64,000 nt of DNA from contig CM068583.1 in NCBI GenBank assembly GCA_035048485.1, positions 19,319,341 to 19,383,340 on the forward strand, read 5' to 3'. The notes beneath the pieces were generated by a model. It saw nothing but the letters and a program-made list of their open reading frames with translations, was not told where the DNA came from and ran no database searches. Below are positions 26,501-40,100 of the stretch, piece after piece; position 1 is the first letter of the stretch; the number at the start of each line of letters is the position of its first letter. The DNA is from Pteria penguin. Taxonomy: Eukaryota; Mollusca; Bivalvia; Pterioida; Pteriidae. The position numbers and the translations under genes were made by a program.

Positions 26501-28373
26501 CCTTTGCTTCCTTCTGAAAAATTAGATAACAATCTTTTTTTGAAAATTCACATTCTGAAAGGTATGAAAAGATTGTCACTACCAGACTTTTCCCATATTG
26601 AGGGATCCAAAAAAACTGATTCCACTGCATCTCAAATCTACTTTTAAATCTGAAATTTCTCTTAAAATTTAGTTTCTCGTTGATCCAATAGTGATTTACT
26701 TCAGATGTAATGTTACATATATTACATTTGGTCCTGAACTTCCAGAAGTAAATATATTGTCAAGTTATAAAAGAAAAATATGACTGTTGAAAAAAAAGCC
26801 AAGCTATATCACAATGTTAGTTTTAACCAATGGCATTACGGTAATGAAATACCATAGCATACGCAGGGGTTTTATATTTGCAACAGAAAAGTTCTTATCT
26901 TATGCAGACACTACAGCGCAATAGATATTACTAAAACTGTTTCATGATTAACTACATATCTAACAAAATACTCATACAAAAAGAGATTTGTGACTACACA
27001 ATGCTGATAGCTTTCAAAGGACATCTATAAACTACATGCATGGATACAACCTACGAAATTGCTGCCATTTGATTCAACTGGGTTCTTTAACAAGTGATTC
27101 ATATGATAAATTTATAACATTACGATATCTTTTTCAACATTATGATTTCTTAAAACATAAAATTATCACTATCTATAATATTGATATAAATACACACACA
27201 CATTTAGTAAGTAGGCAGCCAATTGTTTCACCTGTGATCTCAATATTTTATCAATACTTTGTTAAAATGTATGCTTTAACCATTTCACCTAGAAATATTA
27301 ATTTCTACTGTCACAAAATATATCAGCAAAAATTCAGTCCATATTAAGAAGATTTTAACTGATGCAACTTGTGAAAAAAAAATCAGTCAAGAATTACTAA
27401 GCGTCTAATAAAGGAAGGTTTTGAATAATCTACATGATTTTTTTCATTTACAGACAAACAGCACAAACACAAGCATGACATAAATGTTTCAATCGAGCCC
27501 ATTTAAAAATATAAGGGCAATACAACAACATGATTCACAGAAGCATACACTTTAAAAATAATGACATTGTTGACCTCCTAAAAAATATATTGAATATGTA
27601 CCATGATCACAAAATAATGCTTTTGCTCTACAATGAATTCATGAATGTAGTAAATTTGTAGCAAATATACATGCAAAAATAATCAAATCTTATTGAATGG
27701 ACTCTGTACACTTTTTACAATTTGTATACCATATGATAAGGAAGAAATATATACAAACTCTACAACAAATATCATGCTACTGATAAAAAAAAAACAGTTA
27801 TTAATATCAAATCGTTAGATCTGTCCTCAGTGATGTAATAATGATAGCATTAATATCATGGTAATGTGACTGATACACTACACAATGTACCAGTACGCAG
27901 ATTGACGAAATATGAATACTCCTTGATTTTATTAAAAGAACTCCAGATCAATCATGGTCCATCAATTTCAATAATTAATAACATATCCATGAAGAGAAAA
28001 TATGAGGGGAGTTTGGTTTTTTTTTTTAACGCCTAGTTGATAATGAGGTAGCTTCACGATAAAACTGGGGACATTGCACGAAAACAGTTGTTTATCTTTT
28101 ATTTCCAGAAAAAATTTGTCATAAGGTGTTTATTCAGTGACAACGAAATGTTAATTATAGCAGATACAAAGGAATTTATCATTTTAACACATAGTTAAAT
28201 ATTTCAACAGTTAAATTTTCATTTCTGCCGACCTAAAATAAAACAGTTTTGAGAAGAAACTTTGGAGAGACCACATATTGTTACACGTATCAAGTCATTA
28301 TCTTCAGACATCAAATTAGCTTCATGTGATTAAGTCATCTTTGGGTCACAGATCTCTTCACTTCGGTAAATGT

Positions 28374-28394
28374 GTATATATATATATATATATA

Positions 28395-28437
<43 letters not shown>
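28374..28437. repeat. (TA)n microsatellite
   Basis: About 31 nearly pure TA dinucleotides with one C interruption, downstream of the zinc-finger gene. Confidence 0.95.
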
Positions 28438-28443
<6 letters not shown>

Positions 28444-29360
28444 TCACTTGGAAATAGGTGCTAATTACCAAACATAGATTTCTTTGAGTTCTATTTTCTT
28501 AATTGTTGTGTCATTTGCCTTGAAGTAAATGGGTCATTATTTCATATCAAAGATATTTGAGTTTTAAAAAAATATCATATTCAACTGAATAACTTGCCAC
28601 ATGGAAGTTGCCCTTACGTTTCTTTCTATTGACGGAAACTTTTATCAAGGCCATGATTCTTCAAGATTTTAAAATGAACTTTTGAATATTGCAGCATCAA
28701 CCAGTAAACATTAACAAAGAGGTTGAATATATAAGGCAATAAGAAATATATGTGCGTTTACAGTCACACGCTTGAAAACAAGGGTCAGAAGATTAGCAAT
28801 TTTTTAATAAGTTATATAACACAGACAAAATTATCTATTAGTACTTGGTTTAAAATGTTTTTGCTAGTCTAATAAAAAAAAATATAAAATGGTCCAGTAA
28901 CAGTGATAACACATTTTATTTTCCTTACTGTCAAGGGAAAAACTGGTACTATAACGGTAAATACGTCAAAAGATAAATGCTTCTCTTATTACAAATTACA
29001 AATGAAAACAAAAAGTTTTCTAGAAAAAGATTTCAAAATTCTGATAAAAGAGAAAAATTGTATCAATTTAACATCATTTATCTACTGAAAATATCTACCG
29101 TCATTCACTACATACTTTACAATAGGAAGGGTATGGTCTCCATATGTATTTCTTTAAAAAAAATCCCTAAAGGCTAAGGTTAACGAGAGAGAATCTATCG
29201 AAACCTCCACATTAAACTTTTTTAAAAATTTGAAGAAAAATAGGTTGGTACAATATATTCTATTCATAAAACTATGAATACAGAGTTTAGTGACAATAAA
29301 ATACCCAGATCCTAAACATTCCTCTGATTAAGGAGGAAAATTTGGCAACTAGAGACATTA

Positions 29361-32300
29361 TCATTGTTGTGCCTCTTGTGCTTTTGACTGATCAAAGTGC
29401 GTAAGCATATGGTTGGTTAGTTGACGTCGTTCATAATAAGCTTTTTCACAGAATTGACACTTGTATTTCTTATCTTTTGTGTGTGTTCGTAAATGTTTAT
29501 GCAGAGTTCCATACTGGGTAAATGATTTTTGACAAAACTTACAAGAGAATGGACGTTCCCCTGTGTGAATTCTTCGGTGACAGGCCAAATGCTGCTTTTC
29601 GACAAATGCTTTTGGACAAAAGTCACATTTGTAGGGTTTGTTCCCGCTATGAATCATCTCATGTCGCCGTAGACAGAACGATGCACTGAAGGACTTGCCA
29701 CATGTTTTACACTCATGTGCCTTGTTGCTTCCAATGCTACCAGAATAGGTGGATGCACGTGATGGCGAAGTTGCACTAGTTGATGAGGTATTTGAAGCAG
29801 AGATATGTATCAGCATGTGATTATGAAGAGAGGTTGTATCAGCAAACTTCATTCCACATATTTCACAAGGAATTTCTAGTGACTTATTGCTTTTATCAAT
29901 TGACATTGTCAAATTCAGTCCGTTTTTACCATCCGAATCCTTTTCACCAACCTCGGACGTCTCAGGCATTGACGAGGACGGTGGTACTGAAGCTGAGTTT
30001 AGAGCAGAAGAGGTTGATACACTTGGGGCTGAAGAGGAGTTATATTCAGGCATGCTAAGAAGTCTTGCTCTTTGTAACTGAGCCATATATTCCATGAGGC
30101 TTTGATGAACCTCTGAGGTATTAGCAAGCAGGTTTAGAGGCATAAGCCCTGCAGCTGGCAATCCATACAGACTGTTATAAAAAGGATAAAAGTCTGGAAT
30201 CATCATTGGGGGCTCGGCTTTTAACTGAGACAGTCTCTCCTGAACAGCCTTATCTATTTCAGTGTCATTTTTAGCAGACTCAGCTCCCTGATTCTGTAGA
30301 GGTTCAGCAGAGGATTCTTCCTGTTTTGATTTCGGAGTAGGCTCTGTAACAAGCTCTTCTTTTGGTAGATCAGCTTTAGGATTACGTACATATGGAATGT
30401 TGAGTGACGGAGTAGCATGTGGTGTATGCTGCTCAGACTTGACGTCATGATTGTCATTCTTCTCTTTTTCTTCCTCTTGTTTTGGTTTTGGTATAACAGG
30501 AGGAGGCTGACTATAATTCAAAGCATTGGATGAAGAAGGCATGGAATAATCTAGATACCCGGGCATACTGTTCTCATCCTTCAGACCATCTTCCATACTC
30601 GTAATATCATCTAATCCCTCTTCTTCTTCTCCATTCATTTCAGAATCCTGCTTGAACATGAAACTCTTGTACTGATGTTTCTTGTGTACTTGCATGTGAT
30701 TGTGAAGTGTTCCATATTGGGTAAAGCGTTTGTAACATACTGGACATTTGTGTGGTCTCTCTCCCGTATGTATCCTATAATGTACAGCCAGTTGCTGCTT
30801 CTCCACAAACGACTTCCCGCATACATCACATTTATTTGGCTTGAGACCTGTGTGAATCAGCATGTGACGCCTCAGACAGGACTGCATGGTATATGAACGA
30901 CAGCAAACATCGCATCTGTATGGCTTAGGTCCATCTATTTTGCTTGTAAAATTCTTCATCAATAGCTCATTCACCTCATTAATGGACCTGGAATCGCTTG
31001 TATCAGACAAGCTCATGTAACGGTCTGCTAGCTTGGGAGATTCTGCTTCTGGGTGGGAATTTTCCACAATTTCCCCTCCACTTTGAGACACGTTGGCCGA
31101 GATACTTTCGTGACTCTCTTTATCAGAACTGCTAGCTTGAGATTCATTTTTAACAGATGAGGAAGATGAAAGATTTTCTGCACTTCCTGTGAGTGCCTGG
31201 TTGACAGCTGGTGATTCTTTTTTCTCTTCCATTTCAGGTTCTAAAACAGTGGGTAGGGTAGACACACTTGGTTTATTCTTTTCATCTAACATCATGTACA
31301 TCTGCTGGTACATACTTGCCTCATTGGTTAAGGTCTCATACTTCATTTCCTCCTCTTTGATTTTTGACCTTCGACCTCTTCGAGGACTCATGCTATCTAC
31401 ATCTATATCATCTCCATGAATTTTCACATGTTTTCGTAGGGCATCTTTCCTAGAAAATGTTCTCAAACATATGGTACACTTGTATGGTTTAAATCCAGTA
31501 TGAGATCGCATATGTACCACTAACCTTGGCTTATCTATAAATTTCTTCCCACAAACATTGCACTGCTCATCTCTTTCCCCGGTATGAATTTTCATATGGC
31601 GCCGCAATGAGAAAGGTGTTGTGAACTTACAATGACAGATATTGCACCACACTAAGTTTTTCTCCATATGTTGAGACAAGTGTTTGTCCAGCTGGACTGA
31701 TGAATCAAACTTGATCTGACATATCTTACAGTAATGTTCTGGATGCTCAGTGCTAGTTTGCTGCCCTCCTATCTTACTGATGTAGGTTGACAAATCGTGT
31801 GGCTTATCGTAGTCTGGTTGAGGGTATGTCACAGAGCCATAAGAGGGCAGACCTGAGGTTGGTATATGACTATGGGCTTCTGGTAATGAAGTCGAAGGGG
31901 TAATTTGGGGAATGGAGAGGGGTGCTGAAGAATAATGAGAGGTGCTTTGCTTTTCGGTCTCTTCTGCTGGACTAAGGTTCCTTTTCCTTAAAAGAGATTC
32001 TGTTAAGCTAGAGAAAGACTGAAGTTTTGGTTGACTTGAAGTAGTTTGTTCCATTTCCTTATGTGATTCAGTTTCTTTTGATGTTACTGAAGTTCTTTCA
32101 TTAGTGTCTGTTACAGTATTTTGTTGTTGGGCAGCAGCAATCTTCGAATTAGCTTCAATAGCTCTTAGATATTCCAGTGTCATTGGGTTGCTCTGTAAAT
32201 GTGCTTCAATACTCAGCTTCTGCTGTAACACATTCGGATCGTGGAAAAAATATGGGTTCCATGCTTGAGCTCGGTAGAAGCTTTCAAGAAATTGGGCAGC

Positions 32301-34811
32301 CATTTCAGGTGTGGCCCCTGCCATCATTGAAGGGTGGAAAGCATACATGTTTTGGTTTGCCTGTTGGCGTTGCTCCTCAGTTGTTTCTGCCGAATGTGCA
32401 TTCATCGCTACAGCACCTGGTTGTTGCTGTGTGGTAGTCACGGTTGATTCTCCACCCTGTATCTGTTGAGCTGTTGAGTCACCACCATGCATGTGCTGTG
32501 ATGAGTGAACAGTCGATTCACCACCTGGTACATGCTGAGCCGATTCACTACCTGGAACATGCTGAGCCATATGAGCAGTTGATTCCCCACTCTGTACATT
32601 ATGAACCGAGTGGGCTGTCGCTTCACCATCCTGCATCTGTTGCGATACGGGAGCTGATATACCATGTTGATGTGGAACACCAACCTCTTTATGTGGTTCT
32701 GAGTAAGGAGTAGAGTTTGTAGTGAGATGGGCAGCACTTGCTGCAGCCATTTCTTCAGCTATCTGCTGTTCTATCAGTTTACTTGCTACTTCTGCTATGG
32801 TTGTCATTCCGCTCATTGCCACTCTATCATGCTCTGAACGCATCGGAGGATGAGACTGCGATTGCATAAGAGGTTGCTGCCTATCTGCATGGTCTTGGTG
32901 TGGTATCATGTGATTCTGTTCAGCAGCATTATTGTTATACATCTGTGACATGTCAGGAGCTACTTGTGGAATCATGGGCGGCACTATGGTGCTATGCATT
33001 GGATTGGCATGTTCCACTTCACAAGCTTGTGAAACTCTCTCTTCATTGACATGGGCACCTGACTCTTTTTTATGCATGTGAGAATCATTGATCTCCATTT
33101 GACTCCGCACTGTTTCTTCTGAGTTGGCAGTAACTAACTCAGTACTTTCCTTTCCCATCTCCTCTGAATTGTTTTCTGCTAAAGATATTGCCGTCTCCTC
33201 CATAACCTCTTCTGATGCTGTCTCTGTTAACACAACAGCAGTTTCATCCGTCATTACTTCAGATATTTCCTCCTCCGTCATGACAACAGACGCTTCCTCC
33301 ATTTGCTGGTTGTCTGTAATGACCTCTTCCTCAGTTACTACCTCAGTTGACTCTATCTCTGTTAACTCTTCTGGGGGTAGGTGGACCTCCTCATTGACCT
33401 GTCCATCCAATATAACCTGTCCATATTCCTCATTGCTGAGTGAATGTTCAATAATAACATTACTCTGACTTTCTGGGTCATCCTCTGAAACTGATTCTCT
33501 GATGCCATCCACAATTCCTTGACCATTGCTTTCCTGTGAACTGAGCTGCTGTTGAGAAAAGCCACTGGCCTCAATGTCATGTTTGTCCTCTTCACCATTG
33601 TCAGCCATTTTAGGGTCAGGTTGAGAGAATTGAGGGTGTTCCTTGTGGCCGCGTGAGATATGTATTTGTTTATGTCTGTACAGAGTCCCATACTGGGTAA
33701 ACTGCTTGCCACAGTATGTGCACTTATATGGCTTCTCGCCAGTGTGAATTCGCAGATGGACCACCAGGTTTTGTTTACCTAAAATGTAAAAGAACATTTA
33801 TAATGAACATACTGGTACATGTATATTTATCATGGGAAAGCTACCATTGTAAGAATGAAGAATTTTTGTGATTGATTATCGGAAAACAGGTGGAAGACTG
33901 AATTGAATGATTACTGATTTTAAACATCAATAAAGCATTATCAATAAGAATTCAGACGGCCACTTAGACATGATACGTTTTTGTATACAGTGAAACCTGC
34001 CTTAGCAGCCACATCTATTATGAGGTCACCTGTCTATAAAGGTTACATTTTAAATTCCCAATTTCCATGTTTTCCTAGATAATAAACCTCTGTATAAAGA
34101 CCACCTGACTTTAAAGGCCACTTTTGACTCTTCCCTTAGGTGACCTTTATACACAGGTTTGAGTGTATTTTAATATAACAAAAAACTTCTTCAAAGATTT
34201 CTTGAAGACATACCCAGAAATCCTTTTCCACACACAGGACAGAACTCCTGCTTCTTATTGTTATGAGTCAACATGTGTCGTTTCAGTGTGTACCATGTAG
34301 TCAGCTTCTTGTGACAGATTTCACATGTCAAACTGTCCAGTGGTGTGGCTGACTCTGTGTCATTTTTCGCAGGTGGCGCTTCTGCCACCTCTGAGGGTTC
34401 CGGTACCCATTTCTCCTGTTCCATATCATCAGACTCCTTTGTAAGAGTTTGCTGCAGTGATATATCATCTTCATTTTCCATTCTTTGAATACCAGAATAC
34501 AGTGAAATGTCTGCAAAATGTTCCTGTTTGATAGCAATCACTTTTTCCAAGCTCTGGTCATGATCCTCGTCTTTGTGGTGATTTGGTGTCGTTTGTTCAC
34601 TAATCACAGTAACACCCTCTCCATCACTAGCATTCAAATGATGGTCCTCGATGACACTGCTTTTAGTGTTAATTCCAGATTGTATAAGCACCTGTTTCAG
34701 GCTTAAGATGGACTGATAAAGCTCGGTTTTTGAGTGAGTCTCTATGTGACTCCTGAGAGAGAAATCCTCTGAGAAGAATAATCCGCATACCTGACACTCT
34801 AACACATCCAT
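29361..34811 (-). CDS. Poly-C2H2 zinc-finger protein, 16 fingers, 1671 aa
   Basis: Two coding exons on the minus strand, 34811-34214 and 33778-29361, joined by a GTATGT donor and a ttttag acceptor inside the third finger (CPVCGKGFLG then KQNLVVHLRIH), which reconstitutes a perfect C2H2 finger and supports the join. Fingers, approximate residues: 1 near the N-terminus; 2-4 at 170-245; 5-8 at 880-985; 9-11 at 1150-1230; 12 at 1500; 13-16 at 1553-1660. TGEKP-type linkers occur in several places. Between clusters are long acidic (Glu/Thr/Val), His/Gln/Gly-rich and Ser-rich disordered regions. The expected role is nuclear DNA binding, as a transcription factor. No KRAB, BTB or SET domain is seen, so no orthologue is named. 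The intron (33779-34213) holds a small repeat. Confidence 0.94.
33985..34168. mobile_element. Small terminal-inverted-repeat element in the zinc-finger intron
   Basis: The ends match in inverted orientation: atacagtgaaacctg on the left and, reverse-complemented, atacactcaaacctg on the right. Inside are repeated words such as taaaggt and ataaagaccacc. Likely a nonautonomous DNA transposon remnant about 184 bp long. No clear target-site duplication. Confidence 0.5.
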
Positions 34812-34867
34812 GTTACATCAATTACTCCTGCTTCTAGTCCAACTTATCTTTAAATCTAGCATTTTTC
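34812..34867 (-). promoter_or_regulatory. 5' UTR of the zinc-finger gene with two overlapping upstream ORFs
   Basis: A splice acceptor (tttatttttag) ends at 34868 on the minus strand. The UTR then has an ATG at 34862 opening a 14-codon ORF that ends in TGA at 34820-34818. That stop overlaps a second ATG at 34818-34816 followed at once by TAA (34815-34813), a start-stop pair. One base later the main ATG begins at 34811. Such elements commonly lower translation of the main frame; here that is inference. Confidence 0.6.
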
Positions 34868-34879
34868 CTAAAAATAAAG

Positions 34880-37030
34880 AAAAGCTTTTAAATCATAGGT
34901 TCTGTACATGCAATGAATTAAAATAATACGATTTAGACAAAACTGCTTTATAGAAAATGAACACATATGTAAGTTGTGTTTGAACCATTTGGAATCAGTA
35001 TTTTGTACAGATATTTACTTAACACTCAGAAATCTCAAATTAATTGTGACAGGTTGAGGCTGTTTCATTAAAAATCTGAAAAAATTAAGGCTTATCAAGT
35101 ACTGGCTAACCTACCGAAATAGCCAGAAGGTGGATTTAATCTACAGGCTACAGTTTCTTCAAAGCACAACTACCGGTAAACGAAAAATTTTCAAAAAGCT
35201 CAGAAATAAATATAACCCAGACATCATTACAGTACTTCAGTTCACTGTGACCTTGATCATATCATAACCTTGAGGTAAGGTCATAACAAATATTTAAGAC
35301 AATGAACAACAATCCTGATTTAAAATTGAACACCATTACTGTAAGTTAGTTCACTGTGACCTTGACTGCAATATTACCTTGATAAATGTCATAACACATT
35401 CTTTGGCCATGAACAACAATCAAGTGTTGTTTTAATATAATCTTCAAACAGATTGCAAAGATATGGCCATTCTAATTAAAATCTGATTATTACTGGTTCT
35501 TTTAACACCAAACACCAAATTGGTATTTTTTAAACAAAACAGTATTTATATGGATACCTTATCTGAGCGATAAATGTTTATAAAACCAAGGTTTTTAGTA
35601 AAATACCCTGGTATTTCCACACAAACAAGTATTTGACTCTGTAAGTGTAGGTCTGCTATTTCATGTTTTCATCATTTTCTTTGTTTCACTGTGAAATGTG
35701 CTAGATTTCTGTGTTTCAGACACACACTAAGTGTCGTAGTCACCGTTTAGGATGAGAAAATTTGATCTTTAATAAAATTTAAACATATCAAAATAAGGGT
35801 ATGGGTATGTATTTAAAACAGTTATTTTGGAGAGAATTTTCTGTATAGTAAAAATACTGTACAAACCTACAGGATTTTCAATAAGGTCATGCACCAGACA
35901 AAATACTGTCACTTCAAATAACACTTCCAGGCATATTGTAGGTTCAGATTTCCTCTGACCTTAAGTACTAATTTAAATGTATGCCACAATTTTTCAATTC
36001 ACTTATCAAAATCCAATTTAAAGATAACCCTGACCCTTTCCTCAACTATCAAACCATACTAAAACTGTTATTGTATCATATCTCATATCTGATCAAATAA
36101 CATTGAACTCCAAAAGAGGGATGTCAGATCTTTTTTTTTTATTGTACAAACTAATGCAACCAGAAAAGATCAGATTTCAGTCCAATGAAGTTATGGCCAA
36201 ATACATGTACCATCTCAGTCTACTGCAGTCTAGACATTCCAGGTAAAATTGAGCTAAGTTAAGGTCATGACACCTTATCAATGTCTTCGTGCAAGATGAA
36301 ACTAAGTAAGAACATTTCTGCTATTAATAAACATGAAATAATTAAATATGCTGAAAATATATCATACACAAAACAAAAAAATCAATCAAGAGTCTATAAT
36401 GTCCATAATCTGATTAAAACCATATCTTTATTCCGCTTCTCTATTTTCTCTATTTGTTCCATTGCGGATAAAGATCTGGCGAAACTCCGTAAGGGGTCAT
36501 GTGCTGGTGAACTCTGATTTTCAGTCAATCAGTGGATCGGCTACGAATTCCTAGGAATGAAATTAACATCCACAGCGTGCATGACCAACGAGGTAGTTTT
36601 TGAACAGTGTTTGTCGCATAATGCATCACTATCACGTGTCTAGCCGAGTCATTGATTGGCTATTGAAATTACAGTTTCGGTGACTGAAACGTCATCAGAG
36701 TTCACCAGAACAAGACCTCTTATGAGGTTTAACCAGATCTTTATCCGCAATGGGACAAATAGAGAAGCGTAGTAAAGATATGGTTTTAATCAGATTGTGA
36801 TGTCCATAACCTTGAACGAAAGATCTTGCGTCAAAGTCATGATACTGCCTTGGTATGAGCAACACCATACATAGAATGATCCAGTACAAATTGGCATATG
36901 AAAAATTCAGGCCTAACAGGATGCAAGGAACAGAAGAAGGGCAGATAACCACTGCTATATAATGATACATCTCATCAAAGATGGGCATAAGGAACATATG
37001 GGAATGAAATTATCAACAAATTAATAAAAA
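34880..37030. other. Noncoding DNA upstream of the zinc-finger start
   Basis: Probably 5' UTR intron of the zinc-finger gene. It has a two-copy repeat (about 35215-35415) with gttcactgtgaccttga in both copies and the inverted-repeat element at 36404-36799. No further coding exon is recognised. Confidence 0.55.
36404..36799. mobile_element. 396-bp foldback element with arms over 100 bp
   Basis: Arms at 36404-36517 and 36694-36799 are inverted copies of each other. Each contains aatctgattaaaaccatatc and gcggataaagatctgg in its own orientation. The spacer is about 176 bp. Outside, atgtccat occurs on both sides (36399-36406 and 36800-36807), consistent with an 8-bp target-site duplication if three bases are lost or altered at the left end. 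Two short open frames in opposite directions encode the same tail, a by-product of the palindrome. Confidence 0.8.
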
Positions 37031-37035
37031 CCTAC

Positions 37036-37117
37036 AGATCTAATGTGATTTCAATCTTCATGTATGTCCATTTAGGAAAGTAGTTACGAGGGACTTTCTT
37101 GCTTTCATCTTCTCTTA
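37036..37117 (-). other. Possible upstream exon, 82 bases, open in one frame
   Basis: On the minus strand an acceptor (tatattttcag) and a donor (GTAGGT) enclose 82 bases that in one frame read REDESKKVPRNYFPKW followed by TYMKIEITLD. The charged/aromatic pattern looks coding. However, joining it to the 34867 acceptor runs into a TAG after four codons, so it would need another exon in between, or be untranslated. It may belong to an alternative N-terminus of the zinc-finger gene. Confidence 0.35.
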
Positions 37118-37119
37118 CT

Positions 37120-40100
37120 GAAAATATAAAGCATGTGAAACATTACTTTCATTTTGTGTTTAAATACATGTAACTATAAATTCATATGTATTCTCTTTAA
37201 TAACATCACCCTAAAAATGAAAGTAAATTATATAGTTATTCTCAAAAATAATGGTCTTTTATAATTATATAGCGTCTATATCTTGGGGCTTTTTTTTGTC
37301 ATGTATATATACCATTCTGTATCTGTATATTGCACATGATCTTTAAGGAGTATATCACTTTCAAAAATTACATTCTCAAGTCAACTTCAGTCTCTGTGCA
37401 TATACTGAACTTATTTCAGCATGGCCAAATTTCAGTACAAAAAGCCAGAAGTAGAGATATATCATAATATACATGTAATGCTGAATTAGAGGAACTTGAG
37501 TCTGTCCCTCACTAGTATTTCAAGTGCATTCGTGTCGTCATGAAGATGTCCACTTGGGATAATAGTAACTCTGTTAAAATGACAATCCTACTTGAATACA
37601 ATCCAGTATAATACGTACAGAGCATGTACATATTTAAGTATCTTGGTATCGCAGTTTACATCTTTCTGGGAGGTACAAAAGTGTACATGTAGGGTCAATT
37701 CTCAAACGAATTACAAATAAGGTCTGTACTTCTCCTGGTCTGCAGGATAGTCTCACATGACAAGCTAACTACAATAAGGATTCTCTACTTTGTTGCTATT
37801 TTCATCTTAAACATGGTACATGTATATGTACATATCAACCAGAGAATGTAATGAATCTGATACTTTATTGGGACTTGGGTACATCATACATTTAATATCT
37901 TTTACTATGTTTAGTACTTTTTACACATTTTAATACATGCCTTTCTTATATGGAGCATAATTTACTACAATAACAATTTATGGCCAATCACTATCAGTTT
38001 AAAAGTTATAAAAAAAGGAATGATTCCATTCAATAGTTTCAAGAAGGCTGAATTATGTAAGATTTCTGTATTTGTCAGCTATCATGGGCAAATCATTTCT
38101 GAAACATTTTATCAATATCCTTACAACAAGAGCAACATCTAAACTGCATAAATGCTAATTATACATTTCTCATTTGATTTCCAGGTAGTAAATTTCTACA
38201 AAGGGGAGTAACTTTCGAAGAGTGACGTCAAAATCAAACAAGATCTGTATTTTCTGAGAAGAAAGTCACACACTGACTAAATACCTCAAAGCATGACTAA
38301 AATTTTTTTTTTAACAAAGTTGTGATGCTGACAGTGACATTGACTTAAATTAAAATGAATGAGTGCATCAATGTTGATAAGATCATGACACATGGCTTAT
38401 ATATTAAGAACAATTCTTCCATAAGGAACAATATTATGACTAGACAACAAAATTTCACATACCCAGTACATGTATTAAGTTGACAATAACCATGACTGAA
38501 AATGAACATGTGCACAAATTATGGGTCCGACCACATAATTTCTAACTGGACACAGTGACCTGGATGTTGAATGAACGACTGAGTGAAGGCCACAAAACAA
38601 CACTTTAAGTAAACTTTTCTACCAAGTATGTACATTTTCAAATAAAATTACTTGTCAGACAGAAAAAGATTTCTCTTAAATTGATAGTGACCTGAAACTT
38701 GAATGCATGACTGGGATGAAGATCAAGACAAACAACCTTCCTACAGGGATCTTTCCTATCAAGTTATAGGTATGAACATATTCCAATTAAATAGAAAACA
38801 AAAAAAAACATCACTGCAATCTGATTAAAATGTCGCAAGTTACTAGTCCAAATGTCTAGAGCATGTTTAGTTTACATTTTATATTTTTTCAAATGCATTG
38901 ACTTTTCATTTATCCTTCAACCATCATGAATCATTATAGGTTCACAATACTTAGATACTTTATAAATTAAAATGTCTTTGCCAAAACTTTTGTGTCAGGT
39001 GCAAAACCCCGACAAAAACTGAAACCTGATATTACTTATTATGATAAAACGTTCATCTAAAACATTGGAAAGATTGTCAACTCTAGCTCAGATATGAGCC
39101 AGGGAAGGGTGAGATGTGTACCATCTCAAACTTTGACTACAGATTCTCTAACAATAAAAAAGTCTTACGACACAATTTTTCTACATTTGTATACATTTAT
39201 AGGTACATAAAATCATGAAAAATCAACTGAGATATGCAATTTTCATATCTAACAATAAAGAGTCAATGAGATTGAAAAGAAATCTAAACTTCTTTCATTC
39301 ATATCAAAACTATAATGCTTCGAAGTCTGAATTTGATCTTACAGTCAGTGAATATGTAACAAACTAAAGCTTGAGCTTTCTATCACATTTTACTTCTAAC
39401 TACAATTCCTTGTCCAATCTAGATTTCTGTTAATACATTTACATACATGTATATCATGGTAAATTCAAATTAAGTGAAAAAAGAGCAAATTCAGAGTTCT
39501 TAACTCCAGTCCACTCTCTTTATTTTAAGACTTCAGAATCACATTTTATCAGGGCTAAAACTGAAAATAGCATTTGCCTCATATTGCAACTAAATTTTCA
39601 GAAAATGCAACACACAGTATACACCTATTTTAAAAATTGGCACTTTGTTTTCATGGTTTAAACCTAGTTCAGAGAAATGGCCACAAAATTTTGCAACATT
39701 ACTTTGGGGTCCATTGTGAGCCCTTGTTAAATTGGGTCTGACATTTAAGGATTACTGGTTTCCATGACACATACATAGTCATCATTCTCTGCTCATTCTC
39801 AGTGTCACATTGAAACCCAGGATGAAATGAATTCACTTCAAAATAAAACTTTATAAACTCTGAGTGAAGAATTCTTCATTTTATTACATTGTTATTACGC
39901 CATCTCCATATAAAAGAAAGATAACTGGGATATAAATGTATATAATCTGTCTAGGCAGAATCACTCTTTATTATCAGAGCTACCTCAATCACCAAGTATT
40001 CTTCAAACACTCAGCTTTTCATCAAAAGATTACTTGTCATTCGGACGGACAGATTTTGATAGATACAAAACCCATTTACATATAAACCTAACAAAACCAC

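Larger units (their letters stand above)
21250..29355. other. Intergenic AT-rich DNA between convergent genes
   Basis: No coding exon is recognised. The stretch holds a short tandem repeat (22270-22700), a SINE relic (23428-23580), a C run at 25166-25176 and a (TA)n tract at 28374-28437. Part of 27-29.3 kb is probably 3' UTR of the minus-strand zinc-finger gene; one candidate signal on that strand is tttatt at 28915-28920. The two flanking genes face each other. Confidence 0.6.
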
